A stretch of 64,000 bases of DNA from Pirellula sp. (GTDB taxonomy: Bacteria > Planctomycetota > Planctomycetia > Pirellulales > Pirellulaceae): assembly GCA_021300155.1 (NCBI GenBank), contig JAJTID010000005.1, positions 124,001-188,000 of the forward strand. The letters run 5' to 3'. The position numbers and the translations under genes were made by a program. A model generated the notes under the pieces. That model was not told the origin of the DNA, did not search any database, and was given only the letters and a program-made list of their open reading frames with translations. Below, piece after piece: positions 7,943-16,653 of this stretch; position 1 is the first letter of the stretch, and each line of letters opens with the position of its first letter.

Positions 7943-9205
7943 ATGGCTGGTACAGGACTTGATGGTGGGCTCGTCGAAAAAGACAACGTCGCAAAAATAC
8001 TTGACGCCGCCTTGGATGCGGGCGAGGGGTTATTGAGGCTCACGCCAACATGGGTTCCTCGAAGCTTTCTCCATCCAGGACGTCGCATCAAGCTGTACCC
8101 CGGCGATCTCTATGCGTTCGGTGCAGACCGCGGTGGCATCGATGAACGTTGGTTCTCCTCAACCACGGAAGCTGCCAACGAAGGCCGTGTCTGGCACGAA
8201 GGTCTGAGCTTCTGTTTATTCGAAGGAAAAAAATTCCTATTGAAGGACGCTGTTTCCGAACAAGGCAACCGATTGGTGGGACAGCCCATATACAGCAAAT
8301 ACAATCGCTGGCCGGTCTACTCGAAGTTCTTTGATAACATGGGACCTATCCCACACCACATGCATCAATCGCAAGAGGATGCCGCGTTGGTCGGACAAGA
8401 AGGCAAGCCTGAGAGCTACTACTTTCCTCCTCAATACAACAACGTCGATAACAATTTTTCGTACACCTTCATGGGCCTGGAGCCGGGCACGACCAAAGAC
8501 GATCTGCGACGTTGCCTCGAGAATTGGAATAAAGGTGACAATGGAATTCTCGATCTATCGCGTGCTTATCGACTCAAACGAGGAACAGGTTGGTTGATTC
8601 CACCTGGCGTTCTTCATGCTCCAGGATCGCTTTGCACCTATGAGCCTCAATGGGGTAGCGATGTCTTCGGTATGTATCAATCAATCGTAGAAGGCCGATA
8701 TGTGCCATGGTCGCTGTTGGTCAAGGACATGCCGAAAGAAAAGCATCAAGATCTTGACTTCATCATCGGTCAACTCGATTGGGAAAAGAACGTCGATACG
8801 CACTTCAAGGATAGCAACTATATCGAGCCGATTGTCGATCAGGCGAAGTCCGGAGCAGGCTTTACAGACAAGTGGATTGTTTATGGCAGCATCGACAAAA
8901 AGCAATTGTTCAGCGCGAAAGAACTCACCATTGAACCAGGTGCCAAATGCATCTTGAAAGATGGTGCAGCTAGTGGCTGGATCACGGTCCAGGGTAAAGG
9001 ACGCATCGGAAAGCTGGCTCTACAAACACCTGCGATGATTCGATTCGGTGAGAACACCGAAGACGAAGTGTTCATCAGTCACGAAGCTGCAACGCGAGGC
9101 GTCGAAGTCGAAAACACTGGCTCGGAACCGCTCGTCGGTCTCCGTTACTTTGGTCCAGATGCTCATTCCAATATGCCGACCAATGGCGCTTGGAAGAACG
9201 CATAA
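7943..9205 (+). CDS. cupin sugar isomerase-like protein (class I mannose-6-phosphate isomerase-like)
   Basis: 420-residue cytoplasmic protein with two cupin-like halves. A metal site resembling that of phosphomannose isomerase is visible: PHHMHQSQEDA in the first half, and later IPPGVLHAPGS, the counterpart of the PAGTPHA block. FMGLEPGTTKDDLRRCLE also mirrors the PMI-type insertion. The length is close to class I mannose-6-phosphate isomerases, but the identity is low enough that another aldose/ketose or a keto-sugar is as likely a substrate. First gene of a plus-strand set with the TIM-barrel isomerase and the Gfo/Idh/MocA dehydrogenase, and divergent from a sugar kinase. Start choice: first ATG with the N-terminal helix in frame. 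Confidence 0.75.
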   Translation: MAGTGLDGGLVEKDNVAKILDAALDAGEGLLRLTPTWVPRSFLHPGRRIKLYPGDLYAFGADRGGIDERWFSSTTEAANEGRVWHEGLSFCLFEGKKFLLKDAVSEQGNRLVGQPIYSKYNRWPVYSKFFDNMGPIPHHMHQSQEDAALVGQEGKPESYYFPPQYNNVDNNFSYTFMGLEPGTTKDDLRRCLENWNKGDNGILDLSRAYRLKRGTGWLIPPGVLHAPGSLCTYEPQWGSDVFGMYQSIVEGRYVPWSLLVKDMPKEKHQDLDFIIGQLDWEKNVDTHFKDSNYIEPIVDQAKSGAGFTDKWIVYGSIDKKQLFSAKELTIEPGAKCILKDGAASGWITVQGKGRIGKLALQTPAMIRFGENTEDEVFISHEAATRGVEVENTGSEPLVGLRYFGPDAHSNMPTNGAWKNA

Positions 9206-9341
9206 TTGACGAGAATCAACTGTCGAACCGATAAAAAATCGACAAGAATTTATATCAGCGAGAATTCGTATCCCATGCATTCTCGCTACACCTTCCTATT
9301 GGTCTTTCCCACCTCCCTTTTGATTTCTGAGTAACCAAACT

Positions 9342-10370
9342 ATGTCAACATTAAAGCTTCATAACGCCATGTGGCCTGGATTGGTCGGCAAGGGTGACGG
9401 CGAAGGGCAAGAGCCGCCGATTAGCCTCGATCGAATGCTAGAACTCACAGCCGCTGCGAATGTTCGCGGTCAAAAGTTCGATGGTATCGATTACTTCTTG
9501 TTCCTTCCCCATACAGATCCGAACTCCACCGACGAGCAATTGATCGCCATCGCAGACAAGATCGCAAGCTATGGTTTCACAGTCGGTTCGTTAGTTGCAC
9601 CTGTCTGGGGTGGCACGGTCGGTGACTCGGCCATGGGTGACTCGGCGTCCCGCGAAAAGTTCCTGTCAGCCGTGAAGATGGCATGTCGAATCGCCAATGT
9701 GTTTGAAAAGCATGGCGTCCGTAAATACGGAGTCATTCGAATCGACAGCGCAGAGTTCGGTATCGAAAAGTGGAGAGCCGATAAAACGAACAACACGAAG
9801 AAGATTGTTGAAACATTCAAGGAAGCTGCCAAAATTGCTCAAGGTGCTGGTCAACGTTTGGCTGCCGAAGGAGAAATTTGCTGGGCCGGTATGCACAGTT
9901 GGCGAGACATGCTCGACGTGCTCGAAGGTGTGGGAATGCCCGAAGCGTTAGGCTTCCAAGCAGACTTGGCTCACACATACCTCTACTTGATGGGGTACAA
10001 CGCTCCCGAGTATGCACTTCTGAAGGAAGGTTATAGTCAGGACGAATTCTATGCGGCCTACGAGGCAATGACCGATAAGCTGCGTCCATGGACGATCGAT
10101 TTTCACGTAGCTCAAAACGATGGCAACGTACACGGTGCAGGCTCCCACGACAAAACAGGAAAGCACTGCCCCGCCGACGATCCCAATGGAAAGCTCGATA
10201 TCGTTCGATGCTCCAGCTATTGGCTTAAGGACGCGGCCGCTCGCGGTATTCAACACATCTGCTGGGATGGTTGCATGTTTCCAAACGCGATGTTGCAAGA
10301 AGCACACACATGGAACTCAATCCTCGATGTCATGCTGAAAGTTCGCGACTCCTTAAACACACGGGCTTAG
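9342..10370 (+). CDS. sugar phosphate isomerase/epimerase (xylose isomerase-like TIM barrel)
   Basis: 342-residue AP-endonuclease-2-type TIM barrel. Features seen: [15 protein letters not shown] near the N-terminus, the metal-ligand strands [11 protein letters not shown] and [15 protein letters not shown], then [10 protein letters not shown] and the C-terminal barrel closure [13 protein letters not shown]. Members isomerise or epimerise sugars and keto-sugars; some act as beta-eliminating lyases on 3-keto-glycosides. Specificity cannot be read from sequence. Lies 136 bases after the cupin gene and 58 bases before the dehydrogenase, so the three probably form one transcription unit. Confidence 0.85.
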   Translation: MSTLKLHNAMWPGLVGKGDGEGQEPPISLDRMLELTAAANVRGQKFDGIDYFLFLPHTDPNSTDEQLIAIADKIASYGFTVGSLVAPVWGGTVGDSAMGDSASREKFLSAVKMACRIANVFEKHGVRKYGVIRIDSAEFGIEKWRADKTNNTKKIVETFKEAAKIAQGAGQRLAAEGEICWAGMHSWRDMLDVLEGVGMPEALGFQADLAHTYLYLMGYNAPEYALLKEGYSQDEFYAAYEAMTDKLRPWTIDFHVAQNDGNVHGAGSHDKTGKHCPADDPNGKLDIVRCSSYWLKDAAARGIQHICWDGCMFPNAMLQEAHTWNSILDVMLKVRDSLNTRA

Positions 10371-10428
10371 TCCCGGTTCAACAACACTGTCAAATTCAAA
10401 ACACTCTCAAAGATAAGAAGATACGACG

Positions 10429-11559
10429 ATGAAAGAGCTACGCATTGGAATGATCGGTTATGGTTTCATGGGCAAAGCGCACTCTAACGCGTATGCTCAA
10501 GCGAACCATTTTTTTCCTTGTGAATACAAACCTGTTCTCAAAGCGCTTTGTGCACGCAATGCAGAGAAGGCATCTTCATTCGCAAAGAATTGGGGATACG
10601 AGTCGATCGAAACCGATTGGCGGAAATTGTTGGAGCGAAAAGACATCGACGCGGTTGATATCTGCACTCCAAACAATATTCATAAAGAGATCGCTATCGC
10701 TGCTGCCAAGGCAGGCAAAATGATTCTCTGCGAGAAGCCATTGGCGATGAACGCTGAAGAAGGCGAGGAGATGTGCCAGGCGGTCGAGAAGGCCGGTGTT
10801 GCTAATATGGTTTGGTACAACTATCGACGCATTCCTGCCGTCACCTTGGCCAAACAGATCATCGACTCAGGTAAACTCGGGCGAATCTTTCACTACCGCG
10901 CTAACTTCCTTCAAGACTGGACTATCAACGCGGACGTGCCACAGGGTGGGGCTGCAACATGGCGACTGGATGTGGATGCAGCAGGGAGTGGTGTCACCGG
11001 TGACTTATTAGCTCATTGCATTGATACTGCAATTTGGCTCAACGGATCAATTACCGATCTCTCTGCGATGACCGAAACGTTTGTTAAAGAACGAGTGCAT
11101 GCCGAGACGGGCAAGAAGCAGCCTGTCGGTATCGACGACGCATGCTCCTTCTTCTGCCATTTCAAGAACGGTTCATTGGGACTTTTCGAGAGCACTCGCT
11201 ACGCACGCGGCCACAAAGCTCTGTATACACTCGAGATCAACGGCGAACATGCGAGCATGGCATGGGATCTCCACGACCTACATCGTTTGCGCTACTTTGA
11301 TCACAAAGACGAGTCGATTGTTCGTGGTTGGAGAAGTATCCACGTATCCGATGGGGATCAACCGTACATGGGGAACTGGTGGGTGCCTGGATTGCAAATT
11401 GGATATGAACATTCGTTCATCCATCAAGTCGCGGACTTCCTCAAGAGTTTGGAAACGGGAGAGCCAGCTCATCCATCTTTCCGGGATGCGCTTGAAACAC
11501 AAAAGGTCTGTGACGCAGTCCTCGCGAGCGCCAAGAACAGACAATGGGCAAACGTTTGA
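10429..11559 (+). CDS. Gfo/Idh/MocA-family sugar dehydrogenase
   Basis: NAD(P)-dependent oxidoreductase of 376 residues. The Rossmann loop is [16 protein letters not shown], the EKPLAMN block carries the conserved lysine, and [11 protein letters not shown] contains the usual D/H pair. The pattern FxxNYRRxPAVxLAK (here [15 protein letters not shown]), LQDW and the late YEHSFIHQ region resemble, from memory, levoglucosan/inositol-type dehydrogenases that oxidise a ring hydroxyl to a keto group. This is inference, not a database match. It follows the TIM-barrel isomerase by 58 bases and ends the intact part of the sugar cluster; two broken genes follow. Confidence 0.88.
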   Translation: MKELRIGMIGYGFMGKAHSNAYAQANHFFPCEYKPVLKALCARNAEKASSFAKNWGYESIETDWRKLLERKDIDAVDICTPNNIHKEIAIAAAKAGKMILCEKPLAMNAEEGEEMCQAVEKAGVANMVWYNYRRIPAVTLAKQIIDSGKLGRIFHYRANFLQDWTINADVPQGGAATWRLDVDAAGSGVTGDLLAHCIDTAIWLNGSITDLSAMTETFVKERVHAETGKKQPVGIDDACSFFCHFKNGSLGLFESTRYARGHKALYTLEINGEHASMAWDLHDLHRLRYFDHKDESIVRGWRSIHVSDGDQPYMGNWWVPGLQIGYEHSFIHQVADFLKSLETGEPAHPSFRDALETQKVCDAVLASAKNRQWANV

Positions 11560-11616
11560 TTTTGACCGCATTCGCGATTTCAGCAGAAACCAAGAATCAA
11601 TCACGAAGGAAGCAAT

Positions 11617-11832
11617 ATGCCTTTGATTCGAATAGGAGCTTTTTTCGTGTTGACTCTGTCCCTGGGATGTCTTGCGTCCATAGCCGATGACCGACTACAA
11701 GTTGAATCTGCGACAAAGCCGACAAAACAGTCGTACTTTTGGATCTTTTTGACGTCGGGTAAAAGTACAGCAAATGTCGATCGCGGTGAGATCGAAAAAA
11801 TGCAAGCATCTCACCTTGGTAATTTTGGTCGT
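11617..11832 (+). pseudogene. truncated YCII-domain secreted protein (remnant)
   Basis: The first 72 codons encode a signal peptide (LTLSLGCLASIADD) and the opening of a YCII-like domain (SYFWIFLTSGKS...EKMQASHLGNFGR). In family members this is followed by a long second half ending in the beta-alpha-beta closure, which is absent. The frame runs directly into a second signal-peptide-bearing protein at 11833. The gene therefore looks broken by a deletion joining it to its former downstream neighbour. Function, if any remains, is unknown. Confidence 0.55.
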
Positions 11833-12169
11833 ATGGAAAGCTCGTTTGTTATCCGTTTTGTCCTAGGATGCGTCGCATGGATTGCACTGTCACAGGTCCA
11901 TTGCGCCGAAGAACTGTCTCTCGACAAAGGAACGGCCATGGAGTTTCGGGCCGCACGCGGGCGGTAACAGTAAAGAACCAACTGCAGGCCCCTGCATGCA
12001 CGTTGCACCGCTCGTCGTAGTAAAGCTCGGTCCAAAGTCGATCTACAAATTCCGTTATCGGCTCGTTGTGGGGAATCAAGACAGGATTGCAGAACAGCTC
12101 GATGCACTGTGGACTGCTCACGCAGATGAACAAGCTGAACTCACTCAAGGACCGACTCAAGGCCAATAG
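11833..12169 (+). pseudogene. remnant of a secreted PmoA-like (DUF6807) protein with internal deletion and frameshift
   Basis: The frame from the ATG at 11833 encodes a signal peptide (FVLGCVAWIALSQVHCAEE), then LSLDKGTAMEFRA, and stops at 11967. In the next frame the sequence resumes with GGNSKEPT, then LVVVKLGPKSIYKFRYRLVV and LDALWTAHADEQ, ending at 12169. Both parts fit opposite ends of one family of about 300 residues, from memory the planctomycete PmoA-like/DUF6807 group found in sugar clusters. The middle of roughly 200 residues is gone and the two ends are out of frame. Its 3' end overlaps the convergent RluA gene by 13 bases. Confidence 0.5.
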
Positions 12170-12804
12170 GAAGGGACTTCCGCTTCGATTCGAATTTGAT
12201 CGTCCCGAGTCGGATGGGTAAAGCCGATCTCGCGGCAGTGAAGTGCAATGCCTTCGGCGAAGCGACGCTTTGAACCGTAACGAACATCACCGACAACCGG
12301 GGTCCCAATTGCTTGCATCTGGGCACGAATCTGGTGCTTACGTCCCGTAATAAGCTTGATCTCAAGCAATTCTCCGAGAGAGGTCGTAGCCAATCGTCGA
12401 TACTCGAGAATTCCTAATTGAGCTTGCGCAGATTTCGTAGTCGATGCAGTTGTGACAACGTCAGAGTCTCGACGCGTCAGCCAATGTTCGAGACGTCCCT
12501 CTTGCTGTGGGGGACTCCCTTCGACGATGGCCCAGTAGTTCTTGATCATCGTGTTATTGCGTAATTGTTCGCTCAGTCGACTTGCTGCTTTGGATGTACG
12601 TGCGAACGGTACGGCACCTGTCACTCGACTGTCAAGTCGACTGACAACTCCGATGAATACGTTACCCGGCTTATGGTACTTTTGCTTGATGTAGGAGCGA
12701 GCCCATTCCAAAAGACTGAACTGGTCCTCCGTGGCTCCTTGTACGATCCAACCTGCTGGTTTATTAACGACGAGCAGGTGATTGTCTTCAAGTAGTATTT
12801 CCAT
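12157..12804 (-). CDS. RluA-family RNA pseudouridine synthase
   Basis: 215-residue pseudouridine synthase without an S4 domain. Seen: DNHLLVVNKPAGWIVQ, the catalytic block SRLDSRVTG (Asp present, but Ser in place of the usual His before RLD), KNYWAIVEG, ITGRKHQIRAQ and PVVGDVRYGSK. It would isomerise a uridine in rRNA or tRNA; which site is not clear. It begins 2 bases after the gatA stop and is the last gene of a minus-strand run with DUF3467 and gatA. Converges with the gene remnants to its left. Confidence 0.87.
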   Translation of the reverse strand: MEILLEDNHLLVVNKPAGWIVQGATEDQFSLLEWARSYIKQKYHKPGNVFIGVVSRLDSRVTGAVPFARTSKAASRLSEQLRNNTMIKNYWAIVEGSPPQQEGRLEHWLTRRDSDVVTTASTTKSAQAQLGILEYRRLATTSLGELLEIKLITGRKHQIRAQMQAIGTPVVGDVRYGSKRRFAEGIALHCREIGFTHPTRDDQIRIEAEVPSYWP

Positions 12805-12806
12805 GT

Positions 12807-14285
12807 TTAGCCGAAAGCTACTCTCGGCTGATAGGACATCTCTCGATGAAACGCATTGGCAATCGAAAGCAGCTTGGCTTCGCTCAATGGTGCTCCTTGC
12901 AGCTGCATCCCTAGCGGCAAACCTGTGGAGTGCAGTCCGCTGGGAATTGATACGGCAGGAATGCCTGCGAGATTTGCACTCACCGTGTAAAGATCTTCCA
13001 GATACATTTGCACTGGATCATTGACTTTTTCGCCAAGCCGAAACGCTGGGGTCGGAGTTGTTGGACCAAGGATTGCATCGACGGATTCGAAGGCTCGATC
13101 GTAGTCATTGCGAATGAGCCGGCGGACTCTTAACGCCTTCAAGTAATAGGCATCGTAGTAAAAAGCGCTCAATGTATAGGTGCCAAGCATGATTCTACGC
13201 TTTACTTCTATGCCGAAGCCCTGCGATCTCGAATGTTTATACATCGCAACGAGGGCCGATTCGCCCGCTGCCGTAGCCTTGTCTACTTTGGCACGGAAAC
13301 CGTAATGCGCACCATCGAAACGAGAAAGATTGCTACTGGCTTCGCTAGGAGCAACAATATAGTACGTCGGAATCGCATAACGATGATGTGGCAGGACGAG
13401 CTCCTGTATGCGAAAACCCAACTTCTTGTAAACGTCGATCGCCTCCAAGATGGATTGTTTGATTTCAGGATCCAATCCAGGGCTATCGAGATGTTCAGGA
13501 ACGATTCCAATCGTATATGTTTTCGAGTCGCTCTCCAGGAAGTTCGAGTAATCATCCAACGGCAGATTCAAGCTCGTCGAATCGCGACCGTCATGGCCAC
13601 CTATCGTTTCCAACATGATAGCCAAATCAGAAACGGTATTCCCAAACGGGCCCGCTTGATCGAGACTGCTGGCATAGGCGACCAAGCCATAACGGCTGAC
13701 GCGACCGTACGTGGGCTTCAGCCCACATACTCCGCAAAATGCCGCGGGCTGTCGAATAGACCCGCCGGTATCAGTACCAATCGATACTGGCGAAAAACCA
13801 GCCGCTACGGCCGCAGCCGACCCACCGCTGCTTCCACCACACGTGCGAGAAAGATCCCACGGATTCTTGGACGAGCCGGCCGCACTCGTTTCGGTCGATC
13901 CTCCCATCGCGAACTCATCGAGGTTCGTTTTCCCTAGGATGATCATGTCCGCCCGGTTCAATCGTTCAACAACGTCGGCATCAAAAGGTGAAATATATCC
14001 ATTCAAGATCTTCGATCCGCAAGTCGTGGGTAGACGTTTGGTGCAGAGGATGTCTTTAATCGAGATCGGGATGCCCGCGAGTGGGCTCAGCGATTGTCCA
14101 GATGCTCGAAGCTCGTCAATACGAAGCGCAGACTTCATGGCATGGTCTGCATCGAGGCTAACAAATGCGTTTACAGCCGGATCGTACTTGGCAATTCGAT
14201 CCAAGTAATAGCGAGTCAGCTCACGACAGGAAACGGTCTTTTCCGCTAGTTGCTTTGATATCTGCTTTAATGATGTTAAATCCAT
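12807..14285 (-). CDS. gatA: aspartyl/glutamyl-tRNA amidotransferase subunit A
   Basis: Amidase subunit of GatCAB, which releases ammonia from glutamine to convert Glu-tRNA(Gln) and/or Asp-tRNA(Asn) to the amidated forms. 492 residues from the ATG at 14285 (MDLTSLKQ). The Ser-cisSer-Lys triad is visible: Lys77 in GIPISIKD, Ser152/153 in TCGGSSGGSAA, and Ser176 in GTDTGGSIRQP. The long GLKPTYGRVSRYGLVAYASS segment is diagnostic for GatA rather than other amidases. gatB and gatC are not in the window. An alternative start ten codons upstream is less likely. Confidence 0.96.
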   Translation of the reverse strand: MDLTSLKQISKQLAEKTVSCRELTRYYLDRIAKYDPAVNAFVSLDADHAMKSALRIDELRASGQSLSPLAGIPISIKDILCTKRLPTTCGSKILNGYISPFDADVVERLNRADMIILGKTNLDEFAMGGSTETSAAGSSKNPWDLSRTCGGSSGGSAAAVAAGFSPVSIGTDTGGSIRQPAAFCGVCGLKPTYGRVSRYGLVAYASSLDQAGPFGNTVSDLAIMLETIGGHDGRDSTSLNLPLDDYSNFLESDSKTYTIGIVPEHLDSPGLDPEIKQSILEAIDVYKKLGFRIQELVLPHHRYAIPTYYIVAPSEASSNLSRFDGAHYGFRAKVDKATAAGESALVAMYKHSRSQGFGIEVKRRIMLGTYTLSAFYYDAYYLKALRVRRLIRNDYDRAFESVDAILGPTTPTPAFRLGEKVNDPVQMYLEDLYTVSANLAGIPAVSIPSGLHSTGLPLGMQLQGAPLSEAKLLSIANAFHREMSYQPRVAFG

Positions 14286-14381
14286 AGGGTTTAAAGAATA
14301 CCAAACGAATGGCAATCGGCAACGCTAGAGTCGGCAACACGCGAATAGCCACTTGCGACGGTACCGTCGGCTCTATCGAAC

Positions 14382-15197
14382 TTATGGTTTCGGTGGAAAT
14401 CCGTAGCGCCCGCGAATTTGTTCCCAGGAAGCTTTCAAAGAGTCAAGCAGTCGAGGCACATGCCCAGAAGCCATATACACGCGACAGCTAACTGCAGATT
14501 GCGGATAGAAATTCGTGATGAAGTCGAAACTAAACTCAAACGGCCCGTGTCCAATCATGACTGCGTTCGCATAACTTCCACTCAAAATCTCGTCACGAAG
14601 CTTGAGTTCGTCGTAAACCTCTTGCGGATTCTGGCGGCGCGGCGAATTCGCGTTTTGATTCGGGTTGGCAGGGACAGGGGCCGCAGCGCCCGGATGAACG
14701 TCGATTGAATTCGCTTCAAAGGGACTTGGGGAATCCGTTAGAGCGTTAGATTTCGGAGACGCCTCTGCTGAATTGACCGATTTGGGTACAGCTGAATCCG
14801 CTCCCTCCCCCATGGATGTTTGGGTCGGCACAGCATTATTGGAATTATTGGATGTCACTCCGTATGGCGATGGAGAAACGGCAGGAGACGGCGCATTGAC
14901 GATGGGTGAAGGCACGCCTGGCAATTCCCCATACCTTTGCTTGAACAACTCCATGTTCGTCGTCAGCGCGTCAATAAACTGAGGCATTACCAAATGAGGC
15001 AGAACAACACGAGCAACAACGCAACTCGGCCGCGGTAAATTGCGAACAAAGTCAAGCAAGAACTCGGTTCCACCGGTCACGACGATGACTCCGGTACTTA
15101 TCTCTCCTCGCGCGACATGCTCTGGAATTCGAGCACGCACCGCGGGCATGTTCTCCATGGGATCGGATCTATCATCTGGGTTAATGGGAAACGCCAT
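14382..15197 (-). CDS. protein with two DUF3467-like domains
   Basis: 271 residues. Two related copies of a DUF3467-like module flank a Pro/Ser/Asn-rich linker of roughly 110 residues. The N-terminal copy has STGVIVVTGGTEFLLDF, PSCVVARVVLPHLVMPQFIDAL and KQRYGELPG. The C-terminal copy has YANAVMIGHGPFEFSFDF, QSAVSCRVYMASGHVPRLLDSL and RGRYGFPP. DUF3467 is a short bacterial family of unknown function, usually a single domain. The linker is low complexity (SNNSNNAVP, NQNANS). The gene lies 96 bases upstream of gatA on the same strand; no functional link is known. Confidence 0.75.
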   Translation of the reverse strand: MAFPINPDDRSDPMENMPAVRARIPEHVARGEISTGVIVVTGGTEFLLDFVRNLPRPSCVVARVVLPHLVMPQFIDALTTNMELFKQRYGELPGVPSPIVNAPSPAVSPSPYGVTSNNSNNAVPTQTSMGEGADSAVPKSVNSAEASPKSNALTDSPSPFEANSIDVHPGAAAPVPANPNQNANSPRRQNPQEVYDELKLRDEILSGSYANAVMIGHGPFEFSFDFITNFYPQSAVSCRVYMASGHVPRLLDSLKASWEQIRGRYGFPPKP

Positions 15198-15459
15198 TCT
15201 CGTTCCGTTCGATTCGAAGTGTGCACAAGCGACAGCTACTGCTATTGAGATGATACCATATTCCCTTCCTCCCGCACGTCGTCTCGTTTCATTTCCGCAG
15301 AGACTCTCGCAATCCTATCCATGAAAACCACACGACTCTGTCTGTAACGGTATCTGTTGAAGGCAATCGATAGACAAATAAGAAACATGTAGCGATTTTA
15401 TGGGTTAGGGAATTCTTCTTCCTTTTAGCGATCATCTCCAACGAACAACAAAATCACTT

Positions 15460-16536
15460 ATGTCCAGCTTCACGGCCGAAGTCCTTCATCCGTCCATGCG
15501 TGCATGGCTTCAACATGCGTTTGATGCGGAGGCGTCCGATCTTCATTTGATCGATCAATACCCACCATCTGTCCGCGCTCAAGGAAAACTAGTTGAGATA
15601 GCATCTGATCCCATTTGCGAACGGGTTCTTTTCGATGCTATGCAACCCATCGCCTCTGAGCAACTGTTAGTTCAACTGAGAAGCACTAAGAATGCCGACC
15701 TAGCAACATCAGTCATCTTCGGAGATCAACAGTATCGATTGCGCATCAACCTGTGCCTAGCGAACGGTGCGATAGGGGCTTGTATTCGAATCATCCCGGA
15801 TCGCATTCCTGATTTTTCCTGGGCGTCCTTTCCCGAGGATCTCGCTTTCAAGATTTGCTCGTTCCCCAACGGACTCGTCCTTTTCACGGGCATTACCGGC
15901 TCAGGAAAGAGCACATCTCTTGCTATGATCATCAACTGGATGAACAAGCAAGGCGGAAATCGAATTTTAACGATTGAAGATCCTATCGAGTACCAGTTTC
16001 CTTTTCATCCGAATTCCGTCGTGACGCAACGAGAACTAGGTTCCGACGTGGAAAGCTTTGCCGATGGACTGAAGTACGGACTGAGGCAAGATCCAGATGT
16101 GATTCTCGTCGGAGAAATCCGCGACGCGGAAACGGCCAAGATGGCCTTGAGCGCGGCCGAAACAGGGCATCTTGTTCTATCCACGCTCCATACGCGCGAC
16201 GCCAAGGGAGCTATATCGCGCTACGCAGATATGTTTCCACAAAACGTTCAGAACGAAGTTCGCTCACAGCTCGCCACCATACTGCGGGCTGTTATATGTC
16301 AACGACTTCTCGAGAGCTCCGTGCCAGGAGAGAAACAAGAACTCGCCCTGGAGATCATGTTCAACAATTCTGCGATCAGTAACGCTATTCGTATCGGAAA
16401 ACTGGAAAGCATTGACAACTACATACTCACCGGTCGCAACGAAGGAATGATCACACTTGACGAATCGATCAAGAGGTTGGTCGCATCCGGATTGGTCCTC
16501 AAAGAATCGGCGGCACGATTCCTCAGCGACAGATAA
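15460..16536 (+). CDS. PilT-like type IV pilus retraction ATPase
   Basis: Hexameric secretion-superfamily ATPase of 358 residues. An N-terminal domain with SDLHL and PPSVRAQGKL is followed by Walker A GITGSGKST (144-152), the Asp box ILTIEDPIEYQF, Walker B DVILVGEIRDAETAKMAL and the His box LSTLHTRDAKGAI. This order and the length match PilT, which depolymerises type IV pili, rather than PilB/GspE; there is no Cys4 zinc motif. No pilin, PilC or secretin genes are adjacent, so it is a stand-alone gene. A PilU-type accessory role is also possible. Monocistronic; convergent with the next gene. Confidence 0.88.
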   Translation: MSSFTAEVLHPSMRAWLQHAFDAEASDLHLIDQYPPSVRAQGKLVEIASDPICERVLFDAMQPIASEQLLVQLRSTKNADLATSVIFGDQQYRLRINLCLANGAIGACIRIIPDRIPDFSWASFPEDLAFKICSFPNGLVLFTGITGSGKSTSLAMIINWMNKQGGNRILTIEDPIEYQFPFHPNSVVTQRELGSDVESFADGLKYGLRQDPDVILVGEIRDAETAKMALSAAETGHLVLSTLHTRDAKGAISRYADMFPQNVQNEVRSQLATILRAVICQRLLESSVPGEKQELALEIMFNNSAISNAIRIGKLESIDNYILTGRNEGMITLDESIKRLVASGLVLKESAARFLSDR

Positions 16537-16653
16537 TGCATCTCAGCAACTGATGCCAATCCAAACCGCTCGATAGGAATGGTGAAATTGTTTTAGCAGC
16601 ACTCGTTTAACCGTTCGCCTCAGATTGCTCCCTCTAGCTAAAAATGCATCGAT

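Noticed and set aside
11617-11967. Intact 116-residue secreted protein
   Set aside because: It contains a YCII start followed by a second signal peptide and a premature stop, so a fused remnant explains it better.
13233-13937. 234-codon plus-strand open frame
   Set aside because: Antisense to gatA; composition is that of a shadow frame.
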